From: Pararhodobacter sp.
Lineage (GTDB): Bacteria > Pseudomonadota > Alphaproteobacteria > Rhodobacterales > Rhodobacteraceae
NCBI RefSeq assembly: GCF_034676545.1
Contig: NZ_JAUCBZ010000015.1
Location: 1,829,001-1,893,000, forward strand
Length of the DNA stretch: 64,000 nucleotides
Direction: 5' to 3'
The notes under the pieces were generated by a model. The model saw only the letters and a program-made list of their open reading frames with translations, ran no database searches and was not told where the DNA came from. Each line of letters begins with the position of its first letter. The stretch's first letter is position 1. The position numbers and the translations under genes were made by a program. Below, piece after piece: positions 17,040 through 26,574 of this stretch.

Positions 17040-17570
17040 ATGGTCGAGATGGAACGGTGCATGCCACGCATTCGTGGAAGTATTAAATGGTTTGATCCTG
17101 CAAAGGGATTTGGCTTCATTGTCTCTGACTCTGGCGGCCCGGACATTTTGCTTCACGTCAATGCATTGCGCAACTTCGGGCAGAGTTCTGTCTGTGATCG
17201 GGCGGGGATCGTCGTATCGGTTCAGGAGACCCAGCGCGGCCTGCAGGCGGTGGAGGTGTTCGAGGTCACGCCACCCGCCGGCGAGAACGACAGCGATCCG
17301 ATGGGGCTGGCTCTCTATTCCGCGGATGCGTCGCACCTGCCGCTGGAACCGGCCCGGGTGAAATGGTTCGACAAGGTCAAGGGCTTTGGCTTTGCCAACA
17401 TCTTCGGTCGGCCGGAAGATGTGTTCATTCACATGGAAGTGTTGCGCAAATCCGGCTTTGCAGAGCTACAACCGGGTGAAGCCGTGGGCTTGCGAATCAG
17501 CGATGGTGAGCGGGGCCGCATGGCTGTGGCCATCGCGTCGTGGGAAGCGGCGCTGAACAAGAACACCTAA
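17040..17570 (+). CDS. Cold shock protein with two cold-shock domains
   Basis: The protein of about 176 residues has two nucleic-acid-binding cold-shock domains. The first begins GSIKWFDPAKGFGFIV and the second VKWFDKVKGFGFANIF with DVFIHMEVLR; both carry the RNP-1-like KGFGF core. The linker is about 25 residues and acidic. Such tandem proteins occur widely in Rhodobacterales and are thought to act as RNA chaperones. The start is uncertain: the ATG at 17040 has GGGA upstream, while the ATG at 17061 is next to the conserved part. The DUF192 gene follows by 21 bases, suggesting co-transcription. Confidence 0.88.
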   Translation: MVEMERCMPRIRGSIKWFDPAKGFGFIVSDSGGPDILLHVNALRNFGQSSVCDRAGIVVSVQETQRGLQAVEVFEVTPPAGENDSDPMGLALYSADASHLPLEPARVKWFDKVKGFGFANIFGRPEDVFIHMEVLRKSGFAELQPGEAVGLRISDGERGRMAVAIASWEAALNKNT

Positions 17571-17591
17571 GTCCTGAGGGAAAACACCGCT

Positions 17592-18086
17592 ATGATGCGC
17601 AAGATCTGGGCCAGCGGCGTGTTGGTATTCGGGCTGTTGTTGTCGGGGGCTTCGGGGGTTTCGGGGGCGGCGGCTGAATCCTGCGCCGAAAACCGGGTCA
17701 CCCTGCGCGGCCCCAGTGGGCAGGCGTCCTTCGCGGTCGAAATCGCCGATACGGATGCAGAACGCGCAACCGGCTTGATGCACCGCGCGGCGATGCCGCG
17801 CTTCTCGGGGATGTTGTTTGTCTTCGAGGCGCCGCAGCGCGCTGTTTTCTGGATGGAAAACACGCTGATTCCGCTCGATATGCTGTTTCTCGATGACGCG
17901 GGCGTCGTGCAAAGGCTTCATCGCAACGCGATTCCCCTGGATCGCACGGGTATCGATGGCGGTGACGGAATTCGCTATGTGCTGGAAATCAATGGCGGAA
18001 TGTCGGATGTTTTGGGTCTCGATGTGGGCGCAGAGCTGCGTCATCCAGTGATTGATCAGGAAACGGCAGCCTGGCCCTGCAACTAA
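17592..18086 (+). CDS. DUF192 family secreted protein
   Basis: This 164-residue protein has a signal peptide of about 26 residues (VFGLLLSGASGVSGAAA). The DUF192 core follows: ERATGLMHRAAMP near 58, GMLFVF near 75 and FWMENTLIPLDMLFLDD near 88. The family is widespread and of unknown function. It should be periplasmic. The gene follows the cold shock gene and ends 51 bases before tRNA-Pro. Confidence 0.88.
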   Translation: MMRKIWASGVLVFGLLLSGASGVSGAAAESCAENRVTLRGPSGQASFAVEIADTDAERATGLMHRAAMPRFSGMLFVFEAPQRAVFWMENTLIPLDMLFLDDAGVVQRLHRNAIPLDRTGIDGGDGIRYVLEINGGMSDVLGLDVGAELRHPVIDQETAAWPCN

Positions 18087-18137
18087 GTGATAGTTTGCCC
18101 TTTTCAGCGCCGGAAGCATGGGCTATGAGGCGCAAGT

Positions 18138-18214
18138 CGGGGCGTGGCGCAGCTTGGTAGCGCGACGGTTTTGGGTACCGTAGGTCGTAGGTTCGAATCC
18201 TATCGCCCCGACCA
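18138..18214 (+). tRNA. tRNA-Pro (TGG)
   Basis: The acceptor stem CGGGGCG at 18138-18144 pairs with CGCCCCG at 18204-18210, followed by A and an encoded CCA. The anticodon loop TTTTGGGTA carries TGG, reading CCA and related proline codons. The T-arm GGTTCGAATCC is intact. Length is 77 bases. Confidence 0.95.
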
Positions 18215-18274
18215 TTTCAAGCAAATCTGGGTCTCCGGCCATGTGGTGCAGCGCATTTTGCTGCGTTGTGTGCG

Positions 18275-19093
18275 TTATCGCCGCGCGGGAAACACGGCCA
18301 TTGCCACGCCGGCCAAGACCACGGCACAGGCCAACGCAGCCGTTGTGCTCAGGGTTTCGCCCAGCAGAATGACGCCCGCAACAATGGCGATCACCGGAAC
18401 CGTGAGTTGCACCACTGCCGCCCGCGCCGCGCCCAATTGTGGCAGCACCGCATACCAGACTGCATAGCCCAGCCCCGATGTCAGCGCCCCTGACGCGACC
18501 GCCAGCGCCAATCCGGTGGTGCTGGGCGCACCCCAGCCAAAGGGCAGCGTCGCGGCCCCGACAATCGGCACCGCCAGCAGGAAATTTGCCGCCGTGGCGC
18601 ACACCGGATGCGTGGCTTTGCGACCCGCGAGCGAGTAGAGGCCCCAACCCAGGGCCGCGCCCCCCATCAACAGCGCCGGAAGAAGCGCGGGCGCACCCTC
18701 GGACCCTGGCCACAACAGCACGCCCAAACCGACCAGCGCCACAGCCGCCCCGGCAAAGCGGCGCAGGGGTGGGCGCTCTGCGCCGATCACCGCGCCGGTC
18801 AACATGGTCAATTGTACGCCCGCAAACAAGATCAGCGCGCCAATGCCCGCGTCGATCGCCAGATAGGCCAGCGAGAACCCCACCAGATAGAGCGACAGCG
18901 CCAACGCCGGGCCAAGATTGGCCCATGTCGGGCGCGCTTGGGCCAAGACGGCCAACACGACGGCCCCGGCGCAGACGCGGATCAAGGCAAACGGCATGGC
19001 GCCGATTTCCCCCGTGCCAACGGCCGCGCGGTTCAGCAAGGAATTGGCGGCAAAGGCCACCATCACCAAAACCGTCGCGAGCAACAGCCGCAT
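18275..19093 (-). CDS. EamA/DMT-family transporter
   Basis: This 272-residue protein has about ten hydrophobic spans in two similar halves, as in EamA drug/metabolite transporters. The first half starts with LLLATVLVMVAFAANSLLNRAA and the second repeats with LMGGAALGWGLYSLAGRKAT near 142. The C-terminal half ends with VVQLTVPVIAIVAGVILLGE, the usual EamA motif. It sits in the inner membrane; the substrate is unknown. It lies immediately downstream of the aminotransferase gene with one base between, so a linked role in amino acid or glyoxylate metabolism is possible but unproven. Confidence 0.88.
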   Translation of the reverse strand: MRLLLATVLVMVAFAANSLLNRAAVGTGEIGAMPFALIRVCAGAVVLAVLAQARPTWANLGPALALSLYLVGFSLAYLAIDAGIGALILFAGVQLTMLTGAVIGAERPPLRRFAGAAVALVGLGVLLWPGSEGAPALLPALLMGGAALGWGLYSLAGRKATHPVCATAANFLLAVPIVGAATLPFGWGAPSTTGLALAVASGALTSGLGYAVWYAVLPQLGAARAAVVQLTVPVIAIVAGVILLGETLSTTAALACAVVLAGVAMAVFPARR

Positions 19094-19094
19094 T

Positions 19095-20219
19095 TCAGGC
19101 CACGGCGTCGAGTGCGGCCTCCAACCGCGCCAGCGTTCCGGGCACGTCCTTGAGCTTGTCCAGGCCGAACAGTCCGATGCGGAAGGTCTTGAACGCCGGT
19201 CCCTCGTCGATCATCAGGGGCACGCCCGCCGCGATCTGGAACCCGGCCTTGGCAAAGGCGGAGCCGTTTTGCAGGTCGGCGCGGTCGGTGAAGCACACGA
19301 TGACACCCGGTGCGCCGAACCCCTCGGCGGCAATGGGTTTGTGGCCTTTGCGGGCCAACAACGCGCGCGCCGAGTCGCCCAGCTCGAATTGCGCGGCGCG
19401 TGCCGCCTCGAACCCCATGTCGCGCGTTTCTAACATCGCATCGCGAAAACCGACCAGCGCGTCGGTTGGCATCGTGGCGTGATAGGCATGGCCGCCGTCC
19501 TCATAGGCTTTCATGATCGCACGCCATTTCTTCAGGTCCAGCGCAAAGCTGTCCGAGGTGGTCGCCTCCAGCCGTTCCTCGGCGCGCGGCCCCATGACCA
19601 CGATCCCCGCCGAGGGCGAGGCGCTCCAGCCTTTTTGCGGGGCCGAGATCAGCACATCGACGCCCAGATCGGCCATATCGACCCAGGCACAGCCCGAGGC
19701 AATACAATCGAGCACCATCAGTGCGCCCACCTCATGCGCGGCCTCGGCCATGGCCCTGATATAGTCGTCCGGCAGGATCAACCCGGCCGCCGTTTCCACA
19801 TGCGGCGCAAAGACCGCACTGGGCTGGACCTCGCGGATCTTGGCGGTGACCTCACGGATCGGGGCCGGGGCAAAGGGCTCGGTGGCGCCGTTGCCGGTGG
19901 CGCGCGCCTTCATCACCGTTTCGCCGTCGGGCATCTGGCCCGCGCCGAAAATTGCGCTCCAGCGGAAGCTGAACAACCCGTTGCGGACCACCAGCACGTC
20001 GCCACGGCCGAACTGGCGCGCGACGGATTCCATCGCATAGGTGCCGCCACCGGGGATCAGCGCGACAGAGGTGCCGTTATACACCTCTTTCAGCAAGCCC
20101 GACACGTCGCGCATGACCTGCTGGAACCGGGCCGACATATGGTTGAGCGAGCGGTCGGTAAAAACCACCGAGAATTCATCAAGCCCGCCGGGGTCGATGT
20201 GATCATGCAATGCGGTCAT
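19095..20219 (-). CDS. Class V PLP-dependent aminotransferase (alanine/serine-glyoxylate type)
   Basis: This 374-residue enzyme resembles the alanine-glyoxylate and serine-glyoxylate aminotransferases. The cofactor-binding segment includes PGGGTYAMES near 56, the PLP-pairing Asp in MVLDCIASGCAWVDM near 170 and the lysine in SAPQKGWSASPSAG near 194. The C-terminal Arg region FRIGLFGLDKLKDV binds the substrate carboxylate. It probably moves amino groups between small amino acids and a 2-oxoacid. It precedes the EamA transporter on the minus strand. The exact substrate is not readable from sequence. Confidence 0.85.
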   Translation of the reverse strand: MTALHDHIDPGGLDEFSVVFTDRSLNHMSARFQQVMRDVSGLLKEVYNGTSVALIPGGGTYAMESVARQFGRGDVLVVRNGLFSFRWSAIFGAGQMPDGETVMKARATGNGATEPFAPAPIREVTAKIREVQPSAVFAPHVETAAGLILPDDYIRAMAEAAHEVGALMVLDCIASGCAWVDMADLGVDVLISAPQKGWSASPSAGIVVMGPRAEERLEATTSDSFALDLKKWRAIMKAYEDGGHAYHATMPTDALVGFRDAMLETRDMGFEAARAAQFELGDSARALLARKGHKPIAAEGFGAPGVIVCFTDRADLQNGSAFAKAGFQIAAGVPLMIDEGPAFKTFRIGLFGLDKLKDVPGTLARLEAALDAVA

Positions 20220-20498
20220 GGGGTGTCTCCTGTTCCGGTTTCGGTCAACCTATTGCGCTGTCCTGTCGGGTGCAACGGGGATGGAGATCGCGCCGGGCGC
20301 ATTCCGGCCAACGGCCACGATTCCGGCACGAATCGTTGCCGGCTGCCAAACCACACGCGCAGGTGCGGTGGTTCGGATCGGTGCATCGGCTGACCCATGA
20401 CGGTTTTCAGCGGGTTCAGGATTCGACCGACGTGGCGGGCTTTCCTGGCGCAGACACTTGACGCCGGAAAGCCCATGACTTAGCTAACAATCCGTAGC

Positions 20499-20572
20499 GC
20501 GGGCGTTGTGTAATGGTAAGACCTCAGCCTTCCAAGCTGATGACGCGGGTTCGATTCCCGCCGCCCGCTCCA
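20499..20572 (+). tRNA. tRNA-Gly (TCC)
   Basis: The acceptor stem GCGGGCG at 20499-20505 pairs with CGCCCGC at 20562-20568, followed by T and CCA. The anticodon loop CTTCCAA gives TCC, reading GGA/GGG. The T-arm GGTTCGATTCC is intact. Length is 74 bases. Confidence 0.95.
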
Positions 20573-20610
20573 CTCTCCGAACATCGCGATCTGACCATGC
20601 CGCGCTCCTT

Positions 20611-21816
20611 TTAGCGCCGGGCAGGTCTCGGCTTCAAAAGGCATGGCCCGTAGGCAATGGCAAAGCCGAGGAACGCCGCGATCCACAGGGTTCCGGCCAG
20701 CATATAAAGCGCCATCGCCTGCCCATCCCAGATCGCCGCCGCGAGCCGGGCCAGCACCGAGCCGACCAGAAACACATAGATCGCCAGCGTTCCGCCACCC
20801 GCATGAAGGCTTTGGCCGGTGTGTCCCAAAGTGGCGCGGGTCATCATCGCCAGGGTCATCAGACCAAAGGCCCCGGCCATCCACAGATGCTGCGTGGCGA
20901 TGGCCGGAAAGATATCAGGCCGCAAAATCGCCAACCCCGCCAAAATCGCGCCGAGCGGCACAAATGCATAGCCCAGATGGAGCACCCAAAGCAGCGCCTC
21001 GGCTCCGGTCTGAAGCCCCTGCCAGCGCAGCAAGCGAACCGTGTGCAGCATGCCGATGATCAGCAGCGCGCCGCCCGCAATCATATGGGCGGGTGCGATG
21101 ATCCAGCTCAGCAAGGCCAGACCGGTGGCCCACAGGACGACCTTGTCAAAGACCTGCATCGGCGGAACGGGCAGGCGTTCGGCCTTGCGCTGCGCCAGCC
21201 AGTTGCGGGTAAAGGACGGAACCACGCGGCCACCAATGACACAGATCATCATGATGACGGCCGCGACGCCGATCCTCAGGCCGATCCCCTGTGCGGCGAT
21301 ATCGCCGCGTGCGGCGTCGATGTGGAACAGCAGATTTGCCAGTGCATAGACCGCCAGAAGCGCCACGACGACAAGGTTGCGCCAGTTCTTGCCGGCAAAG
21401 ATCTCGCGCAGGATGACGCCGCCGAGCGCGATGGGAAAGGCAAGGTCAATGACCTCGGCGACCCCGAGCGGCCAGAGCGCGGAGGTGGCGATTGCGATGC
21501 GTCCTGCCACCCAGATCGAGAACAGCGCCGCGAGGTTCCAGCCGACGACCGGCAGGCGCCCGGTCCAGTTGGGGACGGCGGTCAGCAAGAACCCGGCGAT
21601 GATCGCGCTGAGGTAGCCGAACAGGAATTCATGCGCGTGCCAGGAGACCGGTTCAAACCGGGTTGGCAGCGTGAACGTGCCGGCCAGCAGAAAAATCCAC
21701 ACCAGCATGGCAAGGGCAGCCCAGACGGCGCCAAACAGGAAGAACGGGCGGAAGCCGAAAGAGAACACCGCCGGGCCCTTCCATTGGCGACTGAGTTCGG
21801 ACGTTGTTTGGGTCAT
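20611..21816 (-). CDS. nnrS: NnrS family heme-copper membrane protein (nitric oxide response)
   Basis: NnrS proteins are membrane proteins with heme and copper that relieve nitrosative stress and accompany denitrification genes. The 401-residue protein has about twelve hydrophobic spans. The N-terminal signature FSFGFRPFFLFGA near 18 and WHAHEFLFGYLSAIIAGF near 59 carry conserved His residues; further His occur in AIATQHLWMAG and RATLGHTG. It forms the distal gene of an HTHP-DUF6522-nnrS group on the minus strand, 20 bases after DUF6522. No Nnr/Dnr-type operator could be defined upstream of the group. Confidence 0.93.
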   Translation of the reverse strand: MTQTTSELSRQWKGPAVFSFGFRPFFLFGAVWAALAMLVWIFLLAGTFTLPTRFEPVSWHAHEFLFGYLSAIIAGFLLTAVPNWTGRLPVVGWNLAALFSIWVAGRIAIATSALWPLGVAEVIDLAFPIALGGVILREIFAGKNWRNLVVVALLAVYALANLLFHIDAARGDIAAQGIGLRIGVAAVIMMICVIGGRVVPSFTRNWLAQRKAERLPVPPMQVFDKVVLWATGLALLSWIIAPAHMIAGGALLIIGMLHTVRLLRWQGLQTGAEALLWVLHLGYAFVPLGAILAGLAILRPDIFPAIATQHLWMAGAFGLMTLAMMTRATLGHTGQSLHAGGGTLAIYVFLVGSVLARLAAAIWDGQAMALYMLAGTLWIAAFLGFAIAYGPCLLKPRPARR

Positions 21817-21836
21817 CGGGGCACCTTGGGGTTGGC

Positions 21837-22118
21837 TCAGCGTGTTTGCGGGGTGGTGGTGGGGCGGGCGCGGGCGGGAAAGCGTGTTCGATTGAGGACG
21901 TGTCCCGCCTGATCGACCACAAATCGGACGGTCTGATCGCGGTAGTGAAAGGTCAGGCGGGAACGGCCCGCATCGTCATCGACGCCGGCTTCGCAGATCG
22001 AGGTGATCTGTTCGGTGCGCAGCAGCGGTTGGATGTCTTCGGGGTTCAGATTGAAGGCTTCGGCAAGCAGGGTCGCGTCGATGACAAACCCGTCTTGATT
22101 GACCTCGACCCGGGTCAT
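21837..22118 (-). CDS. DUF6522 family protein
   Basis: This 93-residue protein begins MTRVEVNQDGFVIDATLLAE and includes EQITSICEAGVDDDAGRSR, matching small proteins (DUF6522 as I recall) found beside nnrS in Rhodobacterales. It has no signal or membrane segment and one Cys. Its ATG overlaps the stop of the HTHP gene (ATGA), implying coupled translation. The function is unknown; the neighbourhood points to nitric oxide or nitrite stress. Confidence 0.75.
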   Translation of the reverse strand: MTRVEVNQDGFVIDATLLAEAFNLNPEDIQPLLRTEQITSICEAGVDDDAGRSRLTFHYRDQTVRFVVDQAGHVLNRTRFPARARPTTTPQTR

Positions 22119-22351
22119 GACGCGGTGTCTTTCCAGTATCCGTTGGCGGCGGCGACGGTGGCGAAATTGGTGGCAACGACCTGGCTGGAGGCGATCAGGG
22201 CGTCGAAATTCTCGGCGTATTCGGGGCGCAGTTTCTCGCGGATCGCGGCGTCTGGTTGGGTCAATTTGACGGCGACGCGGCTGAGTTTGACGGCCAGATC
22301 GTAGCCTTCTTGCGGGGTTTTCGTGATCAGGGAGGGGAGCCAGACAGTCAT
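22115..22351 (-). CDS. Hexameric tyrosine-coordinated heme protein (HTHP)
   Basis: This 78-residue protein matches the HTHP family, first characterised from Ruegeria (Silicibacter) pomeroyi, which forms a hexamer with Tyr-ligated heme and shows peroxidase/catalase activity. The family pattern WLPSLITKTPQEGYDLAVKL starts at about residue 4, followed by VAVKLTQPDAAIR and the C-terminal VVATNFATVAAANGYWKD. A Tyr in PEYAENFDALI is the likely heme ligand. A GAAAGGA ribosome site precedes the ATG. It is the first gene of the group with DUF6522 and nnrS, suggesting peroxide or nitrogen-oxide chemistry. Confidence 0.88.
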   Translation of the reverse strand: MTVWLPSLITKTPQEGYDLAVKLSRVAVKLTQPDAAIREKLRPEYAENFDALIASSQVVATNFATVAAANGYWKDTAS

Positions 22352-22843
22352 GGATCGGTCCTTTCAAATGCGCGGGATGGACGGGGTGGGTCAGAAAATG
22401 CGCCCTTGAGAACTACGCCTCGAAGGCGGGCGTTTCCAGTGGCGGCGCTTGAAATAGTTTAGGTTTTTGATGTGGGCGGAAAATCGCCTCGATTGGCGGG
22501 GGCTGAGGGCCTCTCGGGTCCGATTTCCCGCGGGGGACGGCTTTTGTCCCACGGGGGGACAGGTTTGACAGTGAGGAAAATCAATAGGTTGACTTGCGGC
22601 GTTAACCAGCGCTTAGGGATTTCCCACGGCTTTGGGCCATCGCCCCGGGCGGATGAAACCACGTCCGAGAATGCAACCGCCGAACCCGCCCGCAAACCCG
22701 CGACAAATCGCGCATCATGCGGGGCGGCCCCTGAGAGCACCGTCACGCGACGGGTAGCGGCGGGCCGCGAACCCGTGCCATGCTGCACCCTGCCGCGCGC
22801 GTCTGTTTGCGTGGGCGTCGAAATCAGGCCATGGATTTACGCG
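22352..22843 (+). other. Intergenic region without a recognisable gene
   Basis: This stretch between HTHP and the dehydrogenase remnant shows no reading frame with family resemblance or a good ribosome site on either strand. It should contain the promoter of the HTHP-DUF6522-nnrS group on the minus strand. I looked for a TTGAT-N4-ATCAA type (Fnr/Nnr) palindrome and found none. Confidence 0.5.
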
Positions 22844-22963
22844 ATGACGGAGCACTTGATAGACCTGCCGCAGACCCTGTCGTTTCGGCTTGATGGCAAA
22901 ACGGCCCTGATGACCGGGGCGGGCAGCAGCATCGGGCTGGGCTGCGCAGTGGCCTTGGCTGGC
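22844..22963 (+). pseudogene. N-terminal remnant of a short-chain dehydrogenase/reductase
   Basis: An ATG opens a frame of 40 residues containing LSFRLDGKTALMTGAGSSIG, the exact start of an SDR with its TGxxxGIG nucleotide loop, then LGCAVALA. The fold stops there: the sequence runs into two 15-base direct repeats and the next gene. The other 200 or so residues of an SDR are missing, so this is a deletion remnant. Confidence 0.65.
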
Positions 22964-22970
22964 GGGCCAA

Positions 22971-23000
22971 ATTTGACAGGCGTGGTTTTGACAGGCGTGG
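22971..23000 (+). repeat. Tandem 15-base direct repeat (two copies)
   Basis: ATTTGACAGGCGTGG at 22971-22985 is followed at once by TTTTGACAGGCGTGG at 22986-23000, differing in one base. It lies at the truncation point of the SDR remnant and just before the next start codon. Confidence 0.75.
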
Positions 23001-23007
23001 TTTTGAG

Positions 23008-23442
23008 ATGAGATTTGTATTGGCCTTTGTCACGGCGGTTGGCGTCATCATCACCCTTGGCGGGCTGATTGCGGGCGAGCGTTTGGGTTATGCCGCCCCG
23101 GTCACGGCCATCGCGGGCTTTTTCCTGTGGCGCAATCTGCGCGACCCAGAGGTGGGCCGAAAACAGGGCCTGCGGGCGCAGGTGACGTTTTTCTATGAGG
23201 CGGGCGACGGGGTGACCGGGTTTGGCACCTTTGGCCGCGTCAAATCCCATAAAGGTGTGTGGCATGTCGCGCTGGATCGCCCGCCCGAGCGCGGAGATTT
23301 CACCATGCACGGGGTTGCGCAGCGCGGCTGGGTCTGGCTGGATCAGGCAGGGCTGCCGCAGCGGGTGCGGATCAACTACGGCACAACGTGGAAATCCTGG
23401 CCGGTGCTAAGCGCCGCAGTCGAGAGCCATAGGGGGGTGTGA
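23008..23442 (+). CDS. Hypothetical membrane-anchored protein
   Basis: This 144-residue protein has one or two N-terminal hydrophobic spans (residues 2-42, including FVLAFVTAVGVIITLGGLIA) and then a soluble, Trp-rich beta domain with KSHKGVWHVALDRPPERG. I do not recognise a family. Its stop overlaps the next start by ATGA, so the two are probably made together. It begins directly after the tandem 15-base repeats. Confidence 0.65.
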   Translation: MRFVLAFVTAVGVIITLGGLIAGERLGYAAPVTAIAGFFLWRNLRDPEVGRKQGLRAQVTFFYEAGDGVTGFGTFGRVKSHKGVWHVALDRPPERGDFTMHGVAQRGWVWLDQAGLPQRVRINYGTTWKSWPVLSAAVESHRGV

Positions 23443-24608
23443 TGGTGGGAACGCAAGGCTTGGCAAAGGCGGCGCGGCACCGTGTTTTCGCGCTGATCGC
23501 GGCGGTTGCCAGTGTGACCGGGCAGGGGGCCTTGGCGCAAATGTGGCAGAGCCGCACCAGCGACAACGGATCGCTGGTTTTTGGCGCTGCATCGCTGTCG
23601 GACCATGCCTTGTCCTTTGCCTGTACTGCACCCTCCGCGCAGGGATTGCCCCTGATACAAACCGGAAGCCACGAAAGCCACCGGTCCGATCCATTCGAGA
23701 TGTATATCGGTTTCCTCGACAGCCTGTTCGTGTGGGCGCCACCGTATCAGCAGCACAACGTCGTTCTGCGCGTTGGAAATACCGGCTTCGTCTTGCCCGG
23801 GTTCGACCTGAACGAGTTGCAGGGAACGGCGGTCAGTCTGCCCATGACGCATGACCTTGTGCAGGCGCTTTATGGTGCAACATCGCTGGAACTGGTGACG
23901 CCTCAAGGTGTTGTTCACAGGTTTCCTGTTGCCGGCCTTGGCGCGGCGCTTCAACCGGCGATGCGTTTCTGTGTAGACCGCTGGGCCGAGATGGGGCACC
24001 GGATTCCGGCGGCGTTGAACCGAACGCCGCCCGTGGTCGAGGCCCCCGTTTCGCCGCAACCAAATACGCCGAGTGCCGGGATTCCGCGGTTTTTCCTGCC
24101 GGTGGGTGCGGTGCCGACTCCGCCCGGTCTTGGCGCGTTGCCGCAAGGTGTTCGGCCGATGCCACTGCCGGGATCGGCCTCTCCGGTTATTCCACGGTTC
24201 AACACGGCCCCGGTCGCGGCGCATTCCATTGCCACATTGCCACCGGTGATCCCGCAGTATGTTCGCGAGATGTGCGGCGGCGCGGCGCGCATCGAGGACT
24301 CCGCCTTGCGTCATGCGCAGGATTTTGATGGCGACGGCGTGTCGGATTATGTGATTCATTATACCGGCGTTTATTGCCAACCCGACAACAGGCGCGGCTT
24401 TTGCGGCGCGGCCAATTGCTCGATCGAGGTGTTCCTGTCCAGTCGGAACTATGCGCGCCCCTTTTCGTTTCTGGGCCTCGACGTGAACGCGGGGCAGGCG
24501 GCAGACGGGCGCTGGGGCTTGCATTTATCCGGCACGCCGTTCATCTGCGCCGACGGGTTCTGCGATGGTCTCTGGGTGTGGAATGGCCAGACCTTTGCGC
24601 AAAACTAG
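23442..24608 (+). CDS. Hypothetical secreted protein with Pro-rich linker and calcium-loop-like C-terminus
   Basis: The 388-residue protein has a signal peptide ending near residue 33 (TGQGALA-QM). A beta-rich N-terminal domain (about 35-185) is followed by a Pro-rich linker (about 190-270). The C-terminal domain contains DFDGDGVSDYV near 295, a calcium-binding D-x-D-x-D-G loop as in FG-GAP or dockerin-like proteins, and six Cys that could form disulfides. An AGGGGGG site precedes the ATG at 23442. It is coupled to the preceding membrane protein. I cannot name a family; an envelope location is likely. Confidence 0.65.
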   Translation: MVGTQGLAKAARHRVFALIAAVASVTGQGALAQMWQSRTSDNGSLVFGAASLSDHALSFACTAPSAQGLPLIQTGSHESHRSDPFEMYIGFLDSLFVWAPPYQQHNVVLRVGNTGFVLPGFDLNELQGTAVSLPMTHDLVQALYGATSLELVTPQGVVHRFPVAGLGAALQPAMRFCVDRWAEMGHRIPAALNRTPPVVEAPVSPQPNTPSAGIPRFFLPVGAVPTPPGLGALPQGVRPMPLPGSASPVIPRFNTAPVAAHSIATLPPVIPQYVREMCGGAARIEDSALRHAQDFDGDGVSDYVIHYTGVYCQPDNRRGFCGAANCSIEVFLSSRNYARPFSFLGLDVNAGQAADGRWGLHLSGTPFICADGFCDGLWVWNGQTFAQN

Positions 24609-24733
24609 GGGTTGATGCGGGCCGTTCGGCCCCGGGTTTGGCGCAATGGGGCGCCGAGATTTGGCGATCCGGCATCAAGGGTTTCTTAACCAATTGTGCG
24701 AAAAGATGCGGTGGTGAAAACTTCGCTTGAATT

Positions 24734-24775
24734 GTTCCTGCTTTGTCCCCATAAAGAGTGGAACACTTCAGGAAC
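24734..24775 (+). promoter_or_regulatory. LexA (SOS) boxes upstream of recA
   Basis: GAAC-ACTTCAG-GAAC at 24761-24775 is a perfect alphaproteobacterial LexA box (GAAC-N7-GAAC). A second, near-perfect site GTTC-CTGCTTT-GTCC lies at 24734-24748. Both are within 95 bases of the recA start. Confidence 0.88.
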
Positions 24776-24824
24776 AAACCATGCATTGCTGCCCCGGTGG
24801 GGCTATGAAATAAGAGGTCAACCC

Positions 24825-25895
<1,071 letters not shown>

Positions 25896-25902
25896 GGCCG
25901 CG

Positions 25903-26460
25903 GTGACTCAGGCGACAGCCACAGAACTCATGGCGGCGATCCCGCATATCCTGGCCGCCCCCAAATCCGGGGCGGCCATCGAGATGCTGTGCCATCGCCC
26001 GGCGTATAACCAGCGCGCCTTCGTGGACCGGTTGCGCGTGACCCGCGCGCAGGGCATCCCGGGCGAGCGGTGGGAAACCAGCCCCTGGCTGCGATTGGCG
26101 GATGGGTCGGGCCATCCCGGGATCCAGATCTCGATCCTGCAAAAGCGGGTGCTGGACTTGGTATGGCGTGATCGTGAGACGGTTTTGCACCCCGGCGATA
26201 CCTTTATTGCCGATATGGATCTGTCCGAGGAAAACCTGCCGGTCGGGCAGGTGTTGCAGGTCGGCGAGGTCGTGTTGCGGGTGTCGGATGTGTTCAACGA
26301 GGCCTGCGTGAAGTGGAAAGCGCGCTATGGTGCGGCGGCCAAGGACTGGGTCACGGCTCCGGGCCATCCGAAACTGCGCCTGCGCGGCGTCTTGTGCAGC
26401 ATCGAGCGGGATGGCGCGTTGCGCAATGGCGATCTGGTGACCAAGATCGGCGCGATCTGA
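25903..26460 (+). CDS. MOSC domain-containing protein
   Basis: This protein of about 185 residues looks like a MOSC domain, the fold used by molybdenum cofactor sulfurases and by YiiM-type proteins. It contains HPGIQISILQKRVLDLVW, then DTFIADMDLSEENLPVGQ and the conserved Cys in VFNEACVKWKARYG that would bind sulfur. The GTG at 25903 has GAGTGAGG upstream; an ATG at 25930 is an alternative. The partner enzyme is unknown. It follows recA by seven bases but need not be functionally tied to it. Confidence 0.75.
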   Translation: MTQATATELMAAIPHILAAPKSGAAIEMLCHRPAYNQRAFVDRLRVTRAQGIPGERWETSPWLRLADGSGHPGIQISILQKRVLDLVWRDRETVLHPGDTFIADMDLSEENLPVGQVLQVGEVVLRVSDVFNEACVKWKARYGAAAKDWVTAPGHPKLRLRGVLCSIERDGALRNGDLVTKIGAI

Positions 26461-26574
26461 ACGCGGCGCGACGCGTGTCCTGTGGACAGGCCCCCGTCGA
26501 GCGGATAAAACCCGCCCCGACTGCCCCACGACAGATTGGCTGGGGCCGAAAGCGCTTCAGGAAAGACAAAGCCC

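Noticed and set aside
22352..22843. Nnr/Fnr operator for the HTHP-nnrS group
   Set aside because: Candidate TTGAC and ATCAA half-sites near 22566-22588 are too far apart to form the 14-base palindrome.
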